In this document: positions 31,684-37,398 of the stretch, piece after piece
How the letters are laid out: the number at the start of each line of letters is the position of its first letter
Numbering within the stretch: the first letter of the stretch is position 1
Source: JAOABC01 sp041287495
Lineage (GTDB): Bacteria > Aquificota > Aquificia > Aquificales > Hydrogenothermaceae
Reading direction: 5' to 3'
DNA length: 37,398 nt
Assembly: GCA_041287495.1 (NCBI GenBank)
Contig: JBEULE010000013.1
Coordinates: forward strand, 1 to 37,398
The notes under the pieces: model-generated
Told to the model about the DNA's origin: nothing
Database searches by the model: none
What the model saw: the letters and a program-made list of their open reading frames with translations, nothing else
Translations under genes and position numbers: made by a program

Positions 31684-32554
31684 GGTTTTTCTCCTCCTTT
31701 TGTGGATTTTTTAATCTAAATTTAAAAGATAGAGCATCAGCTGGGCAAACTTCTATGCATCTTCCACAGTTAATACATGCTCCAGAATTTACAAAAGAAT
31801 TAAAACCATCTTTCCCTACCATATGTAACACAGGCTTTTCGGGACAAACAGCCTTACATTCCATACAGAGAGTACATTTGTCATGGTTATGATAAACTCT
31901 TATTAGACTCTTTTTTCCTATTATAGAATAAAAAGCACCTAATGGGCAAAGATGGCCACACCAACCATTTTTTACAACAAACAGATCAAAGAAAAATACG
32001 GCAGCAACAACTGTCCATCCAAATCCCATACCGAATATCAATCCTCTGTGCAGCATAGATATAGGATTTACCATTTCAAATGCTGGTGTCATAACAAAAG
32101 CAGATATAACAAAACTAACAGCAAGTATCCAATATCTCACATTTCTGCTTATTGTAAGAGGGTGATATTCATCTTTATCAAGTTTAAACTTTCTCCTAAT
32201 CCAATTTGCCAGATCTGTAATCATATTCATGGGACAAACCCATGCACAAAAAGCCCTGCCACCGATAACTGCATAGAAAAATAAAACTATCAATGCTCCT
32301 ATAAGAGTATCAATAGCTACGAGAGAGCCGGTAGCGAATATCTGCAATACGGCGTAAGGATCAGCCATAGGGATAACATTCATGATCTTCGAGGAACTTA
32401 AATTTCCTTGCAATATTTTCCAGCTGTATACATTTCCGCCTATATAGAGGACAAGAATAGTTATTTGAGTAAATCTTCTTAAGAATAGGTATTTATATCT
32501 GTGTAATATAGAACCTTTCTTCTCTTCATTATGTTCGATTACATTTTCCATCAT
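31676..32554 (-). CDS. napH: NapH, quinol dehydrogenase membrane subunit
   Basis: An inner-membrane protein of 292 aa with about four transmembrane helices and two CxxxCP motifs on loops (FCAWVCPMNMIT and WCGHLCPLGAFY), which are thought to take part in quinol oxidation. The C-terminal cytoplasmic part holds two ferredoxin-type 4Fe-4S sites, CTLCMECKAVCPEKP and CINCGRCIEVCPADAL. With NapG it passes electrons from menaquinol to NapB/NapA, replacing NapC, which is absent here. Its ATG overlaps the napG stop as ATGA (32551-32554). Confidence 0.92.
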   Translation of the reverse strand: MMENVIEHNEEKKGSILHRYKYLFLRRFTQITILVLYIGGNVYSWKILQGNLSSSKIMNVIPMADPYAVLQIFATGSLVAIDTLIGALIVLFFYAVIGGRAFCAWVCPMNMITDLANWIRRKFKLDKDEYHPLTISRNVRYWILAVSFVISAFVMTPAFEMVNPISMLHRGLIFGMGFGWTVVAAVFFFDLFVVKNGWCGHLCPLGAFYSIIGKKSLIRVYHNHDKCTLCMECKAVCPEKPVLHMVGKDGFNSFVNSGACINCGRCIEVCPADALSFKFRLKNPQKEEKNHV

Positions 32555-33342
32555 AATCCCTCATTAAGGTAATCTTCCGCCTTTTTGTGGGTTCTCTCTG
32601 TCTTTTGGGTTTGGATACCTTCGGAGCTTTTTAATTTACTTTCATCTTTCTCTTCCCAGCCTTTAACATAGTGTTTGCCTGCTTTTCCGAGAGCTATATG
32701 TCGTGGAAGAACAAATATGGATGCTTTTTCTGTTACGCAAGCTTTCTCACACAATCCGCAACCAGTGCAGTAATCAGTATGGACTACTGGTTTCAAAAAT
32801 GCGTGTTTTCCAGTTCTTTCATTTCTCTCATACTCGAGAGTAATGGCTTTATCCATGAGAGGGCATGCTCTGTAACAGGCATCACACTGAATTCCCCAAA
32901 AAGCGATACAGTTTTCATGGTCAACAACAGCTACTCCCATCCTTGCTTTATTTATATCGAGGACTTCTTTACCATCTTTAACTGAAGAAACAGATTTTAT
33001 GTCTAATGCACCTGTTGGACATGGAGGAACACATGGTATATCCTCACACATACGACAAGGATTTGTTCTAGGTATAAAGTAAGGAGTTCCCAATGGTTTG
33101 TTGTCTCCGGGTTTCGCAAGATACAAAACATCGTAAGGGCAACCTTCAACACATAAACCACATTTAATACACTTTTTTATAAATTCGTCCTCAGGTAACG
33201 CTCCCGGAGGTCTTAAGATAAGTGGTTCACTTTTTGCCTCATAGACAAAACCGGCCCACAGGGAACCTCCCATAAAAGAGATCCCGATTCCCTGGAGTGT
33301 TGTTACTATAAGTTTTCTTCTACTGATTTTTTTCTCTTCCAT
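32551..33342 (-). CDS. napG: NapG, periplasmic ferredoxin-like subunit
   Basis: A 263-aa periplasmic Fe-S protein, partner of NapH in the quinol-to-NapB route. The twin-arginine leader reads ISRRKLIVTTLQGIGISFMG. Four 4Fe-4S motifs follow: CIKCGLCVEGCPYDVL, CRMCEDIPCVPPCPTGAL, CIAFWGIQCDACYRACPL and CTGCGLCEKACVTEKASI. The order and spacing are those of NapG. A Lys/Glu-rich tail of about 40 residues ends the protein. It lies 13 bases downstream of napA. Confidence 0.92.
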   Translation of the reverse strand: MEEKKISRRKLIVTTLQGIGISFMGGSLWAGFVYEAKSEPLILRPPGALPEDEFIKKCIKCGLCVEGCPYDVLYLAKPGDNKPLGTPYFIPRTNPCRMCEDIPCVPPCPTGALDIKSVSSVKDGKEVLDINKARMGVAVVDHENCIAFWGIQCDACYRACPLMDKAITLEYERNERTGKHAFLKPVVHTDYCTGCGLCEKACVTEKASIFVLPRHIALGKAGKHYVKGWEEKDESKLKSSEGIQTQKTERTHKKAEDYLNEGL

Positions 33343-33355
33343 AGTAAAACCTTTT

Positions 33356-36163
33356 TTAAGCTTTATATATCTTTACTGCACATTTTTTATAGTCTGTTTG
33401 TTTGGATATAGGACATGTTTGATCAAGTGTCACTTTGTTTATGTATACCCTCTCATCGAACCAAGGCACAAATACTAGCCCCCTTGGAGGCCTGTTTCTT
33501 CCTCTGGTAGAAACTCTTGCTTTTACTTTTCCTCTCCTACTTTCTACCCAAACAAGCTCTCCATCTTTAACACCTATTTTCTCTGCATCCTTAGGATGCA
33601 TATAACAGAGGGCTTCAGGAACTGCTCTATAAAGTTCAGGAACTCTCATAGTCATTGTGCCACTGTGCCAGTGCTCAAGAACCCTTCCTGTGCAGAGCCA
33701 GAATGGATACTTTTCATCTGGGACTTCCGGAGGATCCATATAAGGTCTGAAGAATATTTTAGCTTTATTTTTAAGATCAACCATCTCCTGTCCAGGTCCG
33801 TAGAGATTTCCTCTTGGTATTTTCTTAAATGCAGGACCGTAGAAGGCAAATTCACCAGAACCTGCAGCCCTTGCATAAGGATCATATTTGGCATTAAATC
33901 TCCATAAAGTTTCTTTACCATCTACTACAGGCCATTTTAGTCCTCTCACTCTGTGATAAGTATCAAAATCTGCAAGATCATGACCATGTCCAAGTCCAAA
34001 TTTTCTATATTCTTCAAATAGATACTTTTGTATAAAAAAGCCATAACCTTTCCAAGGTTTTCCATCTACACCGATAACATTTCTCTTGTCTCCCTCTGCT
34101 TCTGTATTCAAAAATCCCTTTCCTATAGGATCTGGCCATTTAAAACTTTTAGCTTCTGCATTTGCAAATAGAACATCGTATAGAGTCATCTCAGGATCAT
34201 AACCCATCTTTTTAGCTTCACTTAGAACATCTGGAAGGACGGTTCCGTTTGGTAACTTCCATTCTTTCCATACTTCTTTTAACTTGAAGAATTTGGAAAA
34301 CTCAACGATTTGCCAAGTATCGGACATGGCATCTCCGACTGGAGTTACCTGCTGTCTCCAGAGTTGTGTCCTTCTTTCCGCATTTCCATATCCACCCCAC
34401 TTCTCATAAATCATCGCAGACGGTAATATAAGATCTGCGACTTTTGCAGATATACCCGGATAAGCTTCAGATACTACTATAAAATTGTCCATCTCTCTCG
34501 CAGCTTTTATCCAGTGGTTTGCATTTGCAGTGTCTTGCCATGGGTTACACACTTGAACCCAAACCCATCTAATCTTTCCGTCTTCAAGATCTCTCATTAT
34601 CTGAACTATGTGGGAGCCAGGAACAGGATTTATTGTTCCTTCTGGAACTTTCCATATCTTCTCTGCTATTTTTCTATGTTCTGGATTATTTACTACCATA
34701 TCTGCAGGTAATCTGTGAGAAAATGTTCCCACTTCTCTTGCAGTTCCACAGGCAGAAGGTTGTCCAGTTAGACTAAATGCCCCTTCTCCCGGTTTTGCCA
34801 TTTTGCCCAGTAGAAGATGAACCATATAAGCCTGCTCATTCACCCATGTTCCTCTCGTATGTTGATTAAATCCCATTGTCCAGAATGTAACTACTTTCCT
34901 TCCTTTCTCTATATATAAATCAGCCATAGCTTTTAACTTTTTCTTAAATTCTTCAAGAGGCTCATCTGGGTCACCTTTAGCTATCCGTGCCACATAATCA
35001 AGAGTGTATGGTTCAAGTGCTTTTTTGAACTCCTCAAATGTTATTACCCAATGTGCATCTGCCTGAGCAGAGTGTTTCATCTCTAAAATATCTTTTGGTT
35101 TCCCTCCGAGATAAGCAAGAGCCGGTGCTTCAGTTTCTGATATAACTTTTTTCTTCTGTTTTATCATTGTTTCTTTTTCTAAATTACTGTACTTAGGATT
35201 ATCAACATCTTCCCTCATTCCATAACCTATATTCACATAACCTGTTGCAAACACACAATATTTATTTACGAAATCTTTATCTATTGCTTCCGGATGATTG
35301 TAAACTATCTCTCTTGCTATATAGTTAAAAATAGCAAGATCTGTATTTGGTCTAAAAACGATATCTATATCAGCTATATCCATCGTCCTGTGTCTGAAGG
35401 TGGACAAAACTACAACTTTTACTCTTTCTGGATTTGATAATTTCCTATCCGATACCCTTGACCAAAGTATAGGGTGCATTTCTGCCATGTTTGAGCCAAA
35501 AGCAACAATAGTATCTGTAAGTTCTATATCATCATAACAACCTGGAGGTTCATCTATTCCGAAAGTTTGCATAAATCCTGCAACAGCACTTGCCATACAG
35601 TGTCTTGCGTTTGGATCTATATTATTACTTCTAAACCCAGCTTTTATAAGTTTTAGTGCAGCATATCCTTCCATTATAGTATACTGTCCAGAAGCAAATA
35701 TACCTATGCCGGTCGGACCCAATTGATTGTAGTATTTTTTAAATTGTTCTACCATAACTTCGTAAGCTTTTTGCCAGCTCACAGGCTTAAATTTGCCCTT
35801 TTTGTCAAATTCTCCTTTTTCATTGACTCTAAGAAGTGGAGTTGTTAATCTGTCTTCCCCATACATTATCTTTGCTGTAAAGTAACCTTTTATACAGTTT
35901 AAACCCCTATTAACCGGTGCTTTAGGATCGCCTTTAACAGCAACTATCCTATCATCTTTGGTAGCAATCATAATGCCACAACCTGTTCCGCAGAATCTAC
36001 ATACAGCTTTATCCCATCTCCAACCAGCCTGTGATTCAGCTGCAGCGAGAGCTTCCTCCGGAATTTCCATTCCTATCGCTGATGCGGCAGATATAGCAGC
36101 AATAGTTTTCAGGAAATCCCTCCTTGACACCTCAAAATCTACTTCTTTTTCTACTACCTCCAT
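33356..36163 (-). CDS. napA: NapA, periplasmic nitrate reductase catalytic subunit
   Basis: A bis-MGD molybdoenzyme of 935 aa that reduces nitrate to nitrite in the periplasm. A twin-arginine leader (VSRRDFLKTIAAISAASAIG) precedes the 4Fe-4S motif C55-x2-C58-x3-C62 and C90 (CRFCGTGCG...GLNCIKG). The molybdenum ligand Cys is C189 in ARHCMASAVAGFM. Near the end is the GRVLEHWHSGTMTMRVPEL block of the family. The length is in the range of Campylobacterota NapA, longer than proteobacterial NapA of about 830, owing to an insertion in the middle. The ATG at 36163 is used, because the TTG at 36175 overlaps the GAGG ribosome site. It heads napAGHBFLD. Confidence 0.95.
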   Translation of the reverse strand: MEVVEKEVDFEVSRRDFLKTIAAISAASAIGMEIPEEALAAAESQAGWRWDKAVCRFCGTGCGIMIATKDDRIVAVKGDPKAPVNRGLNCIKGYFTAKIMYGEDRLTTPLLRVNEKGEFDKKGKFKPVSWQKAYEVMVEQFKKYYNQLGPTGIGIFASGQYTIMEGYAALKLIKAGFRSNNIDPNARHCMASAVAGFMQTFGIDEPPGCYDDIELTDTIVAFGSNMAEMHPILWSRVSDRKLSNPERVKVVVLSTFRHRTMDIADIDIVFRPNTDLAIFNYIAREIVYNHPEAIDKDFVNKYCVFATGYVNIGYGMREDVDNPKYSNLEKETMIKQKKKVISETEAPALAYLGGKPKDILEMKHSAQADAHWVITFEEFKKALEPYTLDYVARIAKGDPDEPLEEFKKKLKAMADLYIEKGRKVVTFWTMGFNQHTRGTWVNEQAYMVHLLLGKMAKPGEGAFSLTGQPSACGTAREVGTFSHRLPADMVVNNPEHRKIAEKIWKVPEGTINPVPGSHIVQIMRDLEDGKIRWVWVQVCNPWQDTANANHWIKAAREMDNFIVVSEAYPGISAKVADLILPSAMIYEKWGGYGNAERRTQLWRQQVTPVGDAMSDTWQIVEFSKFFKLKEVWKEWKLPNGTVLPDVLSEAKKMGYDPEMTLYDVLFANAEAKSFKWPDPIGKGFLNTEAEGDKRNVIGVDGKPWKGYGFFIQKYLFEEYRKFGLGHGHDLADFDTYHRVRGLKWPVVDGKETLWRFNAKYDPYARAAGSGEFAFYGPAFKKIPRGNLYGPGQEMVDLKNKAKIFFRPYMDPPEVPDEKYPFWLCTGRVLEHWHSGTMTMRVPELYRAVPEALCYMHPKDAEKIGVKDGELVWVESRRGKVKARVSTRGRNRPPRGLVFVPWFDERVYINKVTLDQTCPISKQTDYKKCAVKIYKA

Positions 36164-36188
36164 GTTCTGCCTCAATATTCATAAACTA

Positions 36189-36217
36189 TTGCATTTTGAA
36201 TAGTAACTGTGTATAAT
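36189..36217 (+). promoter_or_regulatory. Sigma70 promoter for tRNA-Asn (and ppa)
   Basis: TTGCAT (36189-36194), a 17-base spacer and TATAAT (36212-36217) place the start near 36224, 10 bases before tRNA-Asn. It lies within the leader region of the divergent napA gene. Confidence 0.7.
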
Positions 36218-36233
36218 ATATAGTACCATTTGT

Positions 36234-36306
36234 TCCCGAGTAGCTCAGCAGGCAGAGCGGTCGGCTGTTAACCGACTGGTCGGGGGTTCGAATCCCTCCT
36301 CGGGAG
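36234..36306 (+). tRNA. tRNA-Asn (GTT)
   Basis: A 73-base cloverleaf with acceptor TCCCGAG/CTCGGGA and anticodon stem GTCGG/CCGAC around loop CTGTTAA (anticodon GTT). TTCGAAT is the T loop. CCA is not encoded. Confidence 0.95.
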
Positions 36307-36339
36307 CTTCTTACTAATACATCATAAAAGAGGTAAAAT

Positions 36340-36867
36340 ATGGACTTAAAAAGGATTCCAGCAGGTAAAAACCCCCCAGAAGATATATACGTTGTTATTG
36401 AGATACCACAAGGTAGCAGCATAAAATATGAAATTGATAAAGAGAGTGGTGCTGTATTTGTAGATAGATTCTTGTTTACAGCTATGTATTATCCCTTCAA
36501 TTACGGATTTATACCAAACACCTTAGCAGATGATGGAGACCCAACGGATGTTCTTGTGATGTCAAGGGAGCCAGTAGTCCCGGGAAGCGTTATAAGATCC
36601 AGACCAATCGGTATGCTTGAAATGGAAGATGAAGAGGGAATAGATACAAAGATAATAGCAGTCCCGGTATCTAAACTTGATAACAGTTATGATTCAATAA
36701 AAGAAGTGGCAGACTTACCAGAAGCTACGTTAAACAAGATAAAACATTTCTTTGAACATTACAAAGAACTTGAGTCCGGAAAGTGGGTTAAAGTCAAGTC
36801 ATTTAAGGATTCAAATTCTGCCAAGGAAGATATCTTAAAATCAATAGAAAATTTCAAAAAGTCTTGA
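36340..36867 (+). CDS. ppa: Inorganic pyrophosphatase (family I)
   Basis: Hydrolyses pyrophosphate to phosphate, driving biosynthesis; a cytoplasmic metal-dependent enzyme of 175 aa. The family I signature DGDPTDVLVM, with its metal-binding aspartates, lies at residues about 66-75. YPFNYGFIPNTLADDGD precedes it, and EIPQGSSIKYEIDKESGA near the start has the conserved Glu and Lys. The C-terminal FEHYKELESGKWVKV is typical. AAGAGG precedes the ATG. It lies between tRNA-Asn and tRNA-Pro and may be co-transcribed with tRNA-Asn. The -35 element of the next tRNA promoter overlaps its stop. Confidence 0.95.
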   Translation: MDLKRIPAGKNPPEDIYVVIEIPQGSSIKYEIDKESGAVFVDRFLFTAMYYPFNYGFIPNTLADDGDPTDVLVMSREPVVPGSVIRSRPIGMLEMEDEEGIDTKIIAVPVSKLDNSYDSIKEVADLPEATLNKIKHFFEHYKELESGKWVKVKSFKDSNSAKEDILKSIENFKKS

Positions 36868-36892
36868 AAAATTTTTGAATACGTAATATAAT
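36864..36892 (+). promoter_or_regulatory. Sigma70 promoter for the tRNA-Pro/Arg/fMet cluster
   Basis: TTGAAA (36864-36869), a 17-base spacer and TATAAT (36887-36892) form a near-consensus promoter. The -35 element contains the ppa stop codon. Confidence 0.75.
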
Positions 36893-36909
36893 ATTTACCT
36901 GTTTTTAAT

Positions 36910-36982
36910 CGGAGTGTAGCTCAGGTGGGAGAGCACGTGCCTTGGGAGCACGGGGTCGCAGGTTCAAGTCCTGCCACTCCGA
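36910..36982 (+). tRNA. tRNA-Pro (TGG)
   Basis: Acceptor CGGAGTG/CACTCCG, anticodon stem CGTGC/GCACG around CTTGGGA (TGG), T loop TTCAAGT. A 73-base cloverleaf without encoded CCA. Confidence 0.95.
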
Positions 36983-36993
36983 CTAAATAACGT

Positions 36994-37067
<74 letters not shown>

Positions 37068-37074
37068 TAGACAT

Positions 37075-37151
37075 CGCGGGGTGGAGCAGCTTGGTAGCTC
37101 GCCGGGCTCATAACCCGGAGGTCGGAGGTTCAAATCCTCCCTCCGCAACCA
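37075..37151 (+). tRNA. Initiator tRNA-fMet (CAT), with encoded CCA
   Basis: Initiator hallmarks are present: an unpaired C1-A72 end (CGCGGGG with CTCCGCA), three G-C pairs closing the anticodon stem (CCGGG/CCCGG), loop CTCATAA, and an encoded CCA at 37149-37151. Confidence 0.95.
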
Positions 37152-37285
37152 AAAATAAAAATCTGCTTTAGTTTCTCTTTTTCTCTCAATCCTAAAATCA
37201 ACATTGTTTATAATTTATTAACAGAAAGTTTTAAATTAATGGTGTATAATGTTTTTGTTTACTGAGATTTGGGGGTTAAATTAAA

Positions 37286-37398
37286 ATGAATCTAACAGAG
37301 ATGTTTTTAAAAATAGCCCTTATAGGTGGAGACCCAGTTCTGTATCTTCTTCTCTTTATGAGTATAGTTATGGTTGCTATAATTGTTGAGAGATATTT
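37286..37398 (+). CDS. ExbB/TolQ/MotA-family proton channel protein, N-terminal part
   Basis: The first 37 codons of a gene running off the window. MNLTEMFLKIALIGGDPVLY is followed by a hydrophobic helix (LLLFMSIVMVAIIVERYF), the typical first transmembrane segment of ExbB/TolQ, where IALIGGDPVLYPLL is a common start. These proteins use the proton gradient to energise TonB- or Tol-type systems. GGGGGT lies about 10 bases upstream of the ATG, and a -10-like TATAAT is at 37245-37250. Whether it is ExbB or TolQ cannot be told from this part. Confidence 0.75.
   Translation, partial: MNLTEMFLKIALIGGDPVLYLLLFMSIVMVAIIVERY

Noticed and set aside
36186..36422. A 78-aa minus-strand frame over tRNA-Asn and the start of ppa
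   Set aside because: It is the classic antisense-of-tRNA artefact (it contains RGGIRTPDQSVNSRPLCLLS) and has no ribosome site.

Overview
The window is about 37.4 kb of AT-rich bacterial DNA whose tRNA stems are strongly GC-rich, as in thermophiles. Gene content and style suggest a thermophilic, chemolithotrophic Aquificota bacterium of the Hydrogenothermaceae (Sulfurihydrogenibium/Persephonella-like). The evidence is an epsilon-type nap cluster, a periplasm-facing Nxr/Nar-type molybdoenzyme, cd1 nitrite reductase, quinol NO reductase and an orphan TnpB. The taxonomic call is an inference; a thermophilic Campylobacterota is the main alternative.

Layout. (1) 2-2707: 3' part of valS, then a hairpin terminator. 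(2) 2749-8905: NO-handling region. A leftward operon (38-aa membrane peptide, 4-TM protein, qNOR norZ) diverges from a rightward operon (DUF2249 protein, large membrane protein, MIP18/DUF59 protein). A cysteine-free Crp/Fnr regulator with the FNR-type E-x-x-S-R helix and a precorrin-2 dehydrogenase follow. (3) 8960-10477: orphan IS605-type TnpB whose third RuvC acid is Gln. (4) 10619-14643: fused siroheme decarboxylase (NirD/L type), then anaerobic ribonucleotide reductase with its glycyl-radical segment on a separate 57-aa gene, then nrdG. (5) 14630-21403, leftward: nirS, a frameshifted nirN-like gene with an extra C-terminal cytochrome c, a V4R protein, nirJ, nirF, nirE. (6) 21474-29069, leftward: porin, then an operon (in transcription order) of molybdenum catalytic subunit, Fe-S subunit, haem-b subunit and chaperone, closest in style to NxrABC. 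(7) 29218-36163, leftward: napAGHBFLD. (8) 36234-37398: tRNA-Asn, ppa, tRNA-Pro, tRNA-Arg, tRNA-fMet and the start of an exbB/tolQ-like gene.

How it works together. Nap and/or the Nxr-like enzyme interconvert nitrate and nitrite, NirS makes NO and qNOR makes N2O; no nosZ is present. Most of haem d1 synthesis is encoded here (NirE, precorrin-2 dehydrogenase, siroheme decarboxylase, NirJ, NirF, NirN-like); I see no dedicated sirohydrochlorin ferrochelatase.

Regulation. FNR/DNR-type palindromes (TTGAY-N4-RTCAA) precede the norZ operon, nirS, the siroheme decarboxylase, nrdD, the porin and the Nxr-like operon. Several share a promoter-proximal TGAA extension. A second 18-bp palindrome, TAAGA-N8-TCTTA, sits between or over the FNR box and the -10 region at the norZ/DUF2249 and nirS promoters, with weaker copies at the regulator and Nxr-like promoters. 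It looks like a second operator. The best candidates for something undescribed are this operator, the split NrdD, the diheme d1 protein and the Gln-substituted TnpB.
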